Below are positions 6,234 to 14,029 of a stretch of DNA of 15,552 nt, in pieces; the stretch's first letter is position 1, and each line of letters begins with the position of its first letter. This DNA comes from Deltaproteobacteria bacterium (lineage in GTDB: Bacteria; Desulfobacterota; DSM-4660; Desulfatiglandales; Desulfatiglandaceae), in NCBI GenBank assembly GCA_018644785.1, contig JABGPV010000112.1:1-15552 (forward strand), in the 5' to 3' direction. Below the pieces are notes generated by a model, which was not told where the DNA came from, searched no databases, and was given only the letters and a program-made list of their open reading frames with translations. The translations under genes were made by a program, and so were the position numbers.

Positions 6234-7775
6234 ATGAGTTCAAAAAATATTCAGGTGATACCGCTGAACCGGTCGGAAGGGGACCTGGAAATCCATCTTG
6301 AAATGGACAACGACACGGTTTCCGAAGCCAGAAGCGTCGGCACCATGTACCGGGGGTTTGAGAACCTGCTTAAAGGCAGAGCTCCCCTGGACGGACTGGT
6401 GATTACGCCGAGGATATGCGGCATCTGCACTACAGCCCACCTCAAGGCCGCCGTTAAAGCCCTGGACATGATGGCCGGGGTCCCCGTCCCGGACGATGCT
6501 CTGCGGGTGAGGAATCTCACACTCATGGCCGAGCAGCTCCAAAACGACCTGCGGCATTCCTTTCTGCTCTTTACTCCCGACTTTGCCGGTCCGGCCTACC
6601 GTGGGCATCCCCTTTACACCGAAGCACTCAAACGCTACCGGCCTATTCGGGGCCGGAGCGTTGTCGAGACCGTTCGACAAACAAAGAAAATAATTGAAAT
6701 CATTGCAATACTTGGGGGGCAATGGCCCCATTCATCCTTCATGGTACCGGGAGGGGTTGTCTCGGTTCCCGGGCAGAATGACATCAGTCAGTGCCGCAGC
6801 CTGCTGGCCAACTTTCGCCACTGGTATGAACGCCGTGTTCTGGGGTGCACTCTGGCACGCTGGTCGGATGTCAGGACCCCCCGGGACCTTGGCCATTGGC
6901 TCCATGAAAAGCCGGAACACCGCGAAAGTGACCTGGGGTTCTTTATCCGTTTTTCGAGGGAAGCCCGACTACAGGAGCTGGGGAAAGGGCACGACAGGTT
7001 CATCAGCTACGGAGCCTATGAAATGCCCGCAAGAACGGCGCTCAATGACGCCGCAGGCGATTCATATCTTTTTCCGCCGGGTCTGTTTGAAAACGGTCGC
7101 CCCAGCCCTTTTGATCAGGAAAAGATCACGGAAGACGTTACTTTTTCCCATTTCAAATCCCATGGAGCTCCCCGACACCCCTTTGAAGAGGCCACGGTCA
7201 TTGAGCCGCCAAATGAAAATAATGAAGCCTATTCCTGGGGAAAGGCCCCGAGATACGACGGAAAGCCCGCCGAGACCGGCCCCCTGGCGGAGCTTGTGTT
7301 GGCCTCGGACCCACTCATCAAAGGGCTTCTGGAAGAAGACGGGCCCAACGTGTTTCTGCGCCAGTTGGCCCGTTTGATCAGGCCCGCTCTTCTGTTCCCG
7401 GCCATGGATTGCTGGCTCGGGGAAACCGGTGTGAATAATGAGATCTTCTACATCAAAAACGAGCCCCAGGAAAACGGCCGGGGCTTCGGCCTGGTCCAGG
7501 CCCACCGGGGCGCCCTCGGGCACTGGGTGACCCTCGAAGGCGGAAAGATCTCACAATACCAGGTCATCACGCCCACCACCTGGAACGCCTCCCCCCGAGA
7601 TGGAAACGGTATCCGAGGTCCCTGGGAGGAAGCGCTCGTGGGAACCTTAATAAAAGACCCTGAGCATCCGGTTGAGATCGAACATACAATCCGGTCTTTC
7701 GACCCCTGCATGGTATGTTGCGTCCATGCCATAACGGGACATGGCAAACGGCGGACCTCAAAGATTTTCTGCTAG
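6234..7775 (+). CDS. [NiFe]-hydrogenase large (catalytic) subunit, group 2 (HoxC/HupV type)
   Basis: This subunit carries the Ni-Fe(CN)2CO site that activates H2. It has 513 residues. The L1 motif RICGICTTAH (residues 60-69) supplies Cys62 and Cys65, and the L2 motif DPCMVCCVH (490-498) supplies Cys492 and Cys495. The N-terminal RSEGDLEI contains the conserved Glu15 of the proton path. GGQWPHSSFMVPGGVVS and ITPTTWNASPRD are typical of group 2 enzymes. After His498 there is a 15-residue basic tail ending KIFC. A maturation protease normally removes such tails, and the classical H2 sensors are described as lacking them. It overlaps nothing but follows the small subunit by 3 bases, so translation is probably coupled. 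No maturation genes (hyp genes, endopeptidase) are in the window. The assignment as a hydrogenase is secure; sensor rather than uptake role is inferred from the neighbours. Confidence 0.94.
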   Translation: MSSKNIQVIPLNRSEGDLEIHLEMDNDTVSEARSVGTMYRGFENLLKGRAPLDGLVITPRICGICTTAHLKAAVKALDMMAGVPVPDDALRVRNLTLMAEQLQNDLRHSFLLFTPDFAGPAYRGHPLYTEALKRYRPIRGRSVVETVRQTKKIIEIIAILGGQWPHSSFMVPGGVVSVPGQNDISQCRSLLANFRHWYERRVLGCTLARWSDVRTPRDLGHWLHEKPEHRESDLGFFIRFSREARLQELGKGHDRFISYGAYEMPARTALNDAAGDSYLFPPGLFENGRPSPFDQEKITEDVTFSHFKSHGAPRHPFEEATVIEPPNENNEAYSWGKAPRYDGKPAETGPLAELVLASDPLIKGLLEEDGPNVFLRQLARLIRPALLFPAMDCWLGETGVNNEIFYIKNEPQENGRGFGLVQAHRGALGHWVTLEGGKISQYQVITPTTWNASPRDGNGIRGPWEEALVGTLIKDPEHPVEIEHTIRSFDPCMVCCVHAITGHGKRRTSKIFC

Positions 7776-7792
7776 TGGAAGAAGAATAAAAT

Positions 7793-9889
7793 ATGCAAGC
7801 GCGTCCCTTGCCAAAACCATCCGGAACTGATTCCCCTGCCCTGATTCAGGCACTTTTGAAAGAAAATGCCATCCTTCGAAAAGAGATTCGTGTGGCCAGG
7901 GAAGCGGCCGAAATCACGGCAAGCCTGGTCGTCAAACAGTTCGAGGAAACGGAGCGGGTTCTCCAGAAGCTACAGGATGCCAACGCACAGCGAAAAGCGG
8001 TCCTTGACTCGGCCACCCGGATCGCCATCATTGCCGCCGACTTGAATGGGACCATTTCGGTTTTCAACACCGGTGCTGAAAATCTCCTGCAATACCGGGC
8101 CGAGGAAGTCATCGGAAAAACCACGCCTGAAATATTTTTTCTGAAATCCGAGCTGAAGCGCCATCTTGAAGCCATCAAGGTGGATTCAGGCCGTGACGTA
8201 AAAGGATATGAAATCTTTTTAGAATACGCCGGGCAGGGAAAAAAGGAGCAACAGGAATGGACATATCTCAGGAGGGATGGAACCCGCTTTCCCGCAGTCC
8301 TTTCCATCAGCGCACTCCGGGATCCTGAAGGGGTCCTCTACGGTTTTCTGTGTATCGCCATGGATGTGACCGAAAAGAAACGGTCCGAAAAGGCCCTGGC
8401 GGAAAGCGAAGCGAACTACAGATTCCTCATCGACAATATTCCCAATATCGTTTTTCGCGGATACGCCGATGGGTCAATGGATCTTTACGATGATAAAATT
8501 GAGGCCTTAACCGGCTACAGGAAAGAACTTTTTAATTCACGGCAGATTAATTGGTTTGATCTCATTGTGGAAAAGGATCGCCCCCAGGCTCGACAGAAAT
8601 TCATTGAGGCCCTGAAATCAGACAAATCCTATATTCGGGAATACCGGATTCGAAGAAATGACGGAGAAATCATATGGATTGAAGCATGCAGCAAAATTGT
8701 GTGTGACGAGGATGGAAACATCGACTTTGTAACCGGGTCTTTCCTGGATGTCACAGAGCGAAAACGGGCCGAATATGCCCTTCATGAATCGGAACAGAAA
8801 TACCGTTCTCTGTTTATCAGCGGCCCGAACCCTATTTTCGTCCTTGATCGCGAAACCCTGACGATCCTGGACGCCAGCCCGAGTGCTGAAGAGACCTATG
8901 GCTACTACAAGGATGAACTGATCGGGCGAAACTTTGAAGAACTGGGCACCTTTGAATACGAAGACGAATCTCTCTCACTCATGGAAAGCAGGGACTGGTC
9001 CGACAGTTGCGTTTTCAGCCAGCGGATCAAACATTTTCGGCAGGGCGGAGAGCCCTTTTATGTGGAAGTCAAAGCCTGCCCCACAAGTTATCAGGGACGA
9101 CCCGCCATTATTCTGGCCGCATCGGACATCACGGAAATCATCGAAAAAGATGCCCAGCTTTTCCAGGCCAGTAAGATGACAACCCTTGGAGAAATGTCGG
9201 CCGGGATTGCCCATGAACTCAATCAGCCCCTCAATGCCATCAAGATCGGCAACGACTTTTTGAAAAAGCAGATCGAACAAAATCGACCCATACCTTCCAA
9301 TGAATTGTACCAGGTCGTCGGTGCTGTTTCCAATCAAGCGAACAGGGCTTCAGAAATCATACAGAGCCTCAGGGAATTCGGAAGGAAACCGGATTTCAAA
9401 AAGGAGAAAGTCGACGTCAACGCAACCATCAGGGATGTCATGAAAATCATCGGCCAACAACTCAGCCTTCAGAACATCAAGGTGGTCTATGACTTGAACG
9501 AAACCGTCCCACCCATTCTGGCGAATAAGAATCGCCTGGAGCAGGTCATCTTTAATCTGGTGACCAATGCCCGCGATGCCATCGAAAATCGGGACCATTT
9601 CCCAAAAGACTCCGGTGAAAATATCATTGCCATATCGACCTGGTCTGAACAACGAACACATTTGAATATAACCATATCGGATACGGGCGCCGGTATACCG
9701 GAAAAGAATGTACAAAAGATATTTGAACCGTTTTATACAACCAAGGAAGTGGGAAAAGGCATGGGCCTGGGGCTCTCCATAACCTACGGCATCATCAGAG
9801 ATTTTGGGGGGACCATTAATGTGGAGAGTCAGCCGGGCGGAGGGACCCGGTTTCACCTCCGCTTTCCATCCGGCAGAAAATCCGAATGA
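7793..9889 (+). CDS. Triple-PAS sensor histidine kinase, probable hydrogenase partner (HoxJ/HupT-like)
   Basis: This is a soluble histidine kinase of 698 residues with no membrane segment. A coiled coil covers about residues 16-68. Three PAS domains follow at roughly 68-192, 205-322 and 333-448, each ending in a DVTE/DITE-type motif. HisKA has the H-box GEMSAGIAHELNQPLNAIK with the phospho-accepting His474. The ATPase domain shows the N-box (Asn592 in NLVTNARDAI), G1 (SDTGAGIP at 629-636), the F-box (IFEPFYTTK) and G2 (GMGLGLSI). It begins 17 bases after the hydrogenase large subunit, behind a GGAAGAAG ribosome site. In the known H2-sensing systems a soluble PAS kinase (HoxJ, HupT) binds the regulatory hydrogenase, so the same role is likely here. 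No haem- or flavin-binding signature was identified in the PAS domains. Confidence 0.92.
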   Translation: MQARPLPKPSGTDSPALIQALLKENAILRKEIRVAREAAEITASLVVKQFEETERVLQKLQDANAQRKAVLDSATRIAIIAADLNGTISVFNTGAENLLQYRAEEVIGKTTPEIFFLKSELKRHLEAIKVDSGRDVKGYEIFLEYAGQGKKEQQEWTYLRRDGTRFPAVLSISALRDPEGVLYGFLCIAMDVTEKKRSEKALAESEANYRFLIDNIPNIVFRGYADGSMDLYDDKIEALTGYRKELFNSRQINWFDLIVEKDRPQARQKFIEALKSDKSYIREYRIRRNDGEIIWIEACSKIVCDEDGNIDFVTGSFLDVTERKRAEYALHESEQKYRSLFISGPNPIFVLDRETLTILDASPSAEETYGYYKDELIGRNFEELGTFEYEDESLSLMESRDWSDSCVFSQRIKHFRQGGEPFYVEVKACPTSYQGRPAIILAASDITEIIEKDAQLFQASKMTTLGEMSAGIAHELNQPLNAIKIGNDFLKKQIEQNRPIPSNELYQVVGAVSNQANRASEIIQSLREFGRKPDFKKEKVDVNATIRDVMKIIGQQLSLQNIKVVYDLNETVPPILANKNRLEQVIFNLVTNARDAIENRDHFPKDSGENIIAISTWSEQRTHLNITISDTGAGIPEKNVQKIFEPFYTTKEVGKGMGLGLSITYGIIRDFGGTINVESQPGGGTRFHLRFPSGRKSE

Positions 9890-9955
9890 CGAAAATCCGG
9901 TTTCATCGGTTTCACAACCTCTTGAATCCAGTTGGCCCGGGGAGCTATACCAAAA

Positions 9956-10324
9956 ATGAAAAAAATTCTGATCATTGATGACGAAAAAACGACCTTGCAA
10001 ATGATGAAGCTTTTTTTGGGGGCATGCGGCTACGAGGTATTAACCGCCGAAAATGCCGAGTCGGGGCTTGAAATCTTTGAAAAAGAACTCCCTCCCATTG
10101 TTTTGACCGACATCAAAATGCCGGGCAGAGACGTTTTTTCCATACTGAAAATGATCAAAGCCTTACGCCCTGAAACAGAAGTGATGGTCGTCACTGGACA
10201 TGGAGACAAAGATCTGAAAAAAAAGGCCTTTGACCTTGAAGTGGCTGAATTTTTCAATAAGCCTCTGGATACGGAAGCCCTTGATGCGGCCCTGAAGAAG
10301 ATCGAAGAAAAGATCGGTATTTGA
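9956..10324 (+). CDS. Single-domain (CheY-like) response regulator
   Basis: This is a stand-alone receiver of 122 residues with no output domain. The acidic pair Asp8-Asp9, phospho-accepting Asp52 (LTDIKMP), Thr80 (VVTGHGD) and Lys102 (NKPLD) are all in place, so it should be phosphorylatable. I chose ATG 9956 because GGGGAG (9939-9944) lies 11 bases upstream and MKKILIIDDE is the usual receiver beginning. A TTG at 9932 would add eight residues that do not belong to the fold. It follows the histidine kinase by 66 bp on the same strand and is very probably its target. HoxA/HupR, the partners in known H2-sensing systems, carry sigma-54 activator and DNA-binding domains; this one does not, so the signal must pass to another protein by contact or further phosphotransfer. 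Confidence 0.92.
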   Translation: MKKILIIDDEKTTLQMMKLFLGACGYEVLTAENAESGLEIFEKELPPIVLTDIKMPGRDVFSILKMIKALRPETEVMVVTGHGDKDLKKKAFDLEVAEFFNKPLDTEALDAALKKIEEKIGI

Positions 10325-10409
10325 CCAGGGCCAAAACGTCCAGTCCTTTAAATTCCGAAGGTGAGGGGATAATCTGTTTGAAAAGAACAGGGGTCCCCCG
10401 TCCCTATCC
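10325..10409. other. Convergent intergenic gap without a recognisable terminator
   Basis: These 85 bases separate the response regulator (plus) from the GH13 phosphorylase (minus). There is a GGGGTCCCC palindrome, but its arms leave a one-base loop and no T-run follows. No convincing intrinsic terminator or small gene was seen. Confidence 0.4.
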
Positions 10410-12332
10410 CTATGACTCGACCATCTTTTCCAGTTCGTTGTAAGGTATGAACCAGCAAACATCATAAGGTTGCAGCGTCACACCCAGCTTTCCGTCTTTG
10501 GCGATCCAACCCCGTTTCCCCATAAGATCGTACCAGTGGCCGTTCTCAACGTCGAGTTTTGAAAGGGGTATCCCTATTTGGCAAACCCTGCCGGTCACAT
10601 TGGTTAAAGCCAGGATATGCTGATCGCCGTCAGGGGATATTCTCAGAACCGCAAAAATATCAGGAGAAATCATTAACACACGTTGATCACCGTTGGGGTG
10701 GAAAGCGCGCTGCCGCACCCGGATATTCCCAATCCAGCTGAGCTGGCGAGCGATTTGCGAAAGTCTGGAATCAGGGTTTTCCAATTTTTCAAGCAGTGAC
10801 TGTTCCTCAACCACCTTACGGTTGATATCCCGTTTTGACTTTGTTTTCAAAACCGTTTCGATGTCGTTGCGGGTTCCGATCAACCCATGGAAATATATGG
10901 CCGGCACACCCCGAAGCGCAAAGGAAATGCTCCTTGAGGCAATAAAACGTTTTACCTGCAAGGTAACATCCTCATCGCTGCTGTCGTGGTTTATGGCACT
11001 GAACCAGGTACTGTTGACTTCGTAAGGTTCGTCCTTGCCATCCTTCCCCGTTTTGTAAGAGACAAAGGCCCCATGTTCCTTTGCCGTTTGAATGACGAAA
11101 TCGATATCTTCCTTTGGCAGGATGTCTTTCACCCCCATGAGCCCGATGCCGTCGTGGGTATCAAGCATGTTGAGGAAAGTCGTGGAATTGGAGATATATT
11201 TCAGATCCTTTGCCCACCGGGACAGCGCGGTCGCATCTTCTCTGTAAAATGTGTGCAGGACCAGTGGGGGAAGGGCAAAATTATACACCATCTGCGCTTC
11301 ATCATGGCCATTTCCGAAGTAAGAGACGTTTTCTTTATGGGGCACATTGGTTTCCGTGAGTACCGTGGCCCAGGGCGCCACCACATTAAAAACATCACGC
11401 AGGAGTTTGATAATTTCATGCGTTTGCTCCAGATGCACGGAGGACGTTCCAAGTTCCGCCCACAGATAGGTCACGGCGTCCAGGCGAAGGATATCAGCCC
11501 CCCGACGCACATACAGGAGCATGGTTTCAATGATAAACATGAGCACATCCGGATTTTTGTAGTTCAGGTCTATCTGATCTGCTGAGAAAGTGGTCCACAC
11601 ATATCTGTCCCCCCCCATTGTACGGAATTTGGTCAGGAGATCAGAGGTTCGGGGACGGACGATGATCTTTCGCTGCTCCGGTGTCAGAGCGTCACGGGAT
11701 TTGTATGCAATGGCAATGTCTTTAAAATACGGGCTCCCATTCAGGAATTCCTGAAATGCGGCACTCTTAGCGGAGATATGGTTGAGGACCCCGTCAAACA
11801 TGAGCTGGTAACGCTTTCCCATATCCTCAATATCCTGCCAGGATCCCAAGTTGGGATCAACGCTTTCAAAGTCAGTGACGGAAAACCCCTTATCGGAAGA
11901 GTAGGGAAAGAAAGGGAGGATGTGCAGGGTATTGAAGGTATCCCTGAGACCGGGATATTGTACAAATTGGTCCAGGCAGTCCAAGGGAGAGTGACCTTCC
12001 CCGCGAAGCAGGTCACCGTAAGTGATGAGAATCATATCCCGTTGTGTAAAACGGTGTTGAGGATCAAATCCCTGTTCACGGTCGATCATTTCCGGGGGTT
12101 TATGGGCATAGTGTACCCTGAGAATTCTTTCGAGCTCCGGCATATATTTTTCAGCCGCGGCTTCCCCGTAAAGGAACCGCAGCCTGCCCATCATCCTCTC
12201 CCGTGCTTTGCCGGGGATTTCCAGGAGCGGTCTTGAATAGTCCGGTTGCGCATAGTAAGGAATTCTCGTATATTGACTCGGTTTTTTCCCCTCGTAACTT
12301 CCGGAATAACCGCTTGATTCTGAATTTTTCAT
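10410..12332 (-). CDS. GH13_18 sugar phosphorylase, probably glucosylglycerate phosphorylase (YcjM-like)
   Basis: This enzyme belongs to the sucrose-phosphorylase subfamily, which uses phosphate to split a glucoside and release glucose 1-phosphate. The 640-residue protein has no export signal, so it is cytoplasmic. The (beta/alpha)8 landmarks are HILPFFPYSSDKGFSVTD (137-154), LMFDGVLNH (Asp180, His185), the nucleophile Asp285 in RLDAVTYLW, the acid/base Glu327 in LTETNVPHK and the transition-state Asp394 in LDTHDGIG. HLEQTHEIIKLLR and GHDEAQMVYNFALPPLVLH match my recollection of E. coli YcjM, a glucosylglycerate phosphorylase, much better than sucrose phosphorylases. An N-terminal part about 50 residues longer than in YcjM is unexplained. 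AAAGGAG lies 11 bases before ATG 12332. It is the last gene of a run with zwf and gnd, 99 bp behind zwf. The true acceptor sugar (glycerate, glycerol or fructose) needs assay. Confidence 0.82.
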   Translation of the reverse strand: MKNSESSGYSGSYEGKKPSQYTRIPYYAQPDYSRPLLEIPGKARERMMGRLRFLYGEAAAEKYMPELERILRVHYAHKPPEMIDREQGFDPQHRFTQRDMILITYGDLLRGEGHSPLDCLDQFVQYPGLRDTFNTLHILPFFPYSSDKGFSVTDFESVDPNLGSWQDIEDMGKRYQLMFDGVLNHISAKSAAFQEFLNGSPYFKDIAIAYKSRDALTPEQRKIIVRPRTSDLLTKFRTMGGDRYVWTTFSADQIDLNYKNPDVLMFIIETMLLYVRRGADILRLDAVTYLWAELGTSSVHLEQTHEIIKLLRDVFNVVAPWATVLTETNVPHKENVSYFGNGHDEAQMVYNFALPPLVLHTFYREDATALSRWAKDLKYISNSTTFLNMLDTHDGIGLMGVKDILPKEDIDFVIQTAKEHGAFVSYKTGKDGKDEPYEVNSTWFSAINHDSSDEDVTLQVKRFIASRSISFALRGVPAIYFHGLIGTRNDIETVLKTKSKRDINRKVVEEQSLLEKLENPDSRLSQIARQLSWIGNIRVRQRAFHPNGDQRVLMISPDIFAVLRISPDGDQHILALTNVTGRVCQIGIPLSKLDVENGHWYDLMGKRGWIAKDGKLGVTLQPYDVCWFIPYNELEKMVES

Positions 12333-12431
12333 TAACTGCCTTTTCTCCTTTAGGGCTTCGGCAAAAAAAACTCGATTTTCGGGCTAAATACTACCGTGTT
12401 TATTCACCATGCAAGATTTGACTCCCTAATT
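12333..12431. other. Intergenic gap between zwf and the phosphorylase
   Basis: These 99 bases hold the phosphorylase ribosome site. On the minus strand there is an uninterrupted T8 tract near 12362-12369, preceded by CCCG-AAAAT-CGAG, which pairs poorly. A weak terminator or an own promoter for the phosphorylase is possible, but neither is convincing. Confidence 0.3.
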
Positions 12432-14003
12432 CTAAACGTCATGACGAAGCTTCCTGGCAGCCTCCGGCCCCCACGAACCCGATTCGTATGGCAGCAGCAT
12501 GCTCGAACGACCCTTGCAGGTTTCACACTCCTCCAGAATCGGGGTCAGGAAAGACCAGCAACGCTCCAGCCCATCCTGCCGCCAGAAAAGCATCTGGTCC
12601 CCCAGCATGCAGTCCAGAAGCACCTTTTCGTAGGCGTCCAGTACGGGGCCGGTATAGTTCTGATGATATTGAAAATCCATAGTGACGGATCTCAAGCAGA
12701 CCCTGGCACCGGGGTTCTTGGTCTGGAAGGTCAGGGTAATGCGTTCATCGGGATAGATCCCCAGGATCAGCTGGTTTGCCATGATGTCTTCCCCGAGGGT
12801 GCTGCGAAACAGGGCATGGGGCACTTCCTTGAACCGAATGGTGATCTCCGTCAATTTTTTAGCCAGCCTTTTGCCCGAAGTGAGATAAAATGGCACGCCC
12901 TGCCATCGCCAGCTGTCCAGAAATACTTTCATGGCGGCAAAGGTGGGGGTCAGGGAGTTAAAGTTCACCCCCCTTTCCCGGCGATACGCTGGAACCTGAT
13001 TTCCGTCCGGAGTTCCTTCGCCATATTGCCCCAGCACCAGGTAATCCCATAGATTGTCCGTGGGAAAGGGCCTCATGGTCCCATAAACTCTGACCTTCTC
13101 ATCCCTTACGCGGTCCGCTTCAAACAGGGATGGCGGGTCCATGGCTGTGAGCGCCAGGAGCTGCATCATGTGGTTCTGGAACATATCCCGTAACACGCCC
13201 GCCTGTTCATAGTACCCGGCCCGGTGTTCCACGCCCAGGGTTTCGGCGGCAATGATGCTTACGGAATCAATGTATCGCCGGTTCCAGATGGGTTCAAAAA
13301 TGGCATTGGCAAATCGGAACATGAGAATATTCTGGACCGTTTCCTTGGCCAGGTAATGATCAATCCTGAAAATCTGGTGCTCATCAAAATGCCGGTGAAG
13401 GGTGCGGTCCAGATCAATGGCGGAATCAAGGTCGCGGCCAAAGGGTTTTTCCACGACGATCCTTGCCCACGAGCGCTCATTACGGCCCTTGGCGGAAAGG
13501 CCGGCGCGCCCCAGCGTTCGGGCCGTGGGCTGGTACAGGGAAGGGGGAATGGCCAGGTAAAAAACCTTGTTTCCGCCGGTCCCGAATTCGTGATCCAACC
13601 GGGCAAGGTATCGGGCCAGGGCGTCAAAAGAAGTCTGGTCCTCATATTCAATGGGGTGATAGTGCAGAAGTGCGGCAAAATCCTGCCACCGATTCGGATC
13701 AAAAAAGCGCGTCTGCTTCAGGGCCGCCTTCATCTTGTCCCGAAAGGACTCCGTTGTGAGAGAAGTCCTGGCGCATCCCACCACAATAAAGGGATCGGGC
13801 AGCCCGCCGTTGATATAAAGGTTGTACACCGCCGGTATGATTTTTCTGGCCGTGAGGTCTCCCGATGCCCCCACAATCACCAGCATGCAGGGGGCCGGAA
13901 CCCCATCCAGGAGGCACGATTCCACCCCGTTTCCCGAATGGGCGGTAGCGGGTGTCAACTCAGACTCGCCCATGTGGCCTGCACTGCCCGGTTCCAGCGT
14001 CAT
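12432..14003 (-). CDS. zwf: Glucose-6-phosphate 1-dehydrogenase
   Basis: This enzyme oxidises glucose 6-phosphate to 6-phosphogluconolactone with NAD(P)+, the first step of the oxidative pentose phosphate pathway. With the chosen start it has 523 residues, slightly longer than the usual 480-510 because of a roughly 38-residue N-terminal lead. The dinucleotide fold begins at CMLVIVGASGDLTARK (GxxGDL at 45-50). The active-site motifs are VVEKPFG (183-189) and RIDHYLAKETVQN (213-225), with the substrate-binding His216 and Lys220. The frame is open from a TTG at 14033 that overlaps the gnd stop, but AGGAGG at 14010-14015 sits 6 bases before ATG 14003, so I prefer the ATG. It follows gnd by 26 bases, so the two are clearly co-transcribed. 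No lactonase gene lies between or beside them. Confidence 0.95.
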   Translation of the reverse strand: MTLEPGSAGHMGESELTPATAHSGNGVESCLLDGVPAPCMLVIVGASGDLTARKIIPAVYNLYINGGLPDPFIVVGCARTSLTTESFRDKMKAALKQTRFFDPNRWQDFAALLHYHPIEYEDQTSFDALARYLARLDHEFGTGGNKVFYLAIPPSLYQPTARTLGRAGLSAKGRNERSWARIVVEKPFGRDLDSAIDLDRTLHRHFDEHQIFRIDHYLAKETVQNILMFRFANAIFEPIWNRRYIDSVSIIAAETLGVEHRAGYYEQAGVLRDMFQNHMMQLLALTAMDPPSLFEADRVRDEKVRVYGTMRPFPTDNLWDYLVLGQYGEGTPDGNQVPAYRRERGVNFNSLTPTFAAMKVFLDSWRWQGVPFYLTSGKRLAKKLTEITIRFKEVPHALFRSTLGEDIMANQLILGIYPDERITLTFQTKNPGARVCLRSVTMDFQYHQNYTGPVLDAYEKVLLDCMLGDQMLFWRQDGLERCWSFLTPILEECETCKGRSSMLLPYESGSWGPEAARKLRHDV

Positions 14004-14015
14004 ACCTCCCCTCCT
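14004..14015 (-). promoter_or_regulatory. Strong ribosome binding site that sets the zwf start
   Basis: On the minus strand AGGAGGGGAGGT lies directly before ATG 14003, with the AGGAGG core 6 bases away. A strong site here argues against initiation at the upstream TTG (14033), which has none comparable. Confidence 0.75.
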
Positions 14016-14029
14016 CTTTTGAGGTTTAC

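Noticed and set aside
5292..7775. Periplasmic respiratory uptake hydrogenase (group 1)
   Set aside because: The small subunit has no Tat RRxFxK signal and no C-terminal membrane anchor, no cytochrome b gene follows, and motifs match group 2 subunits.
9932..9955. Upstream TTG start for the response regulator
   Set aside because: It would add eight residues outside the receiver fold; the ATG at 9956 has a GGGGAG site and gives the standard receiver N-terminus.
10325..10409. Bidirectional terminator in the convergent gap (GGGGTCCCC)
   Set aside because: The palindrome leaves a one-base loop and lacks a T-run on either side.
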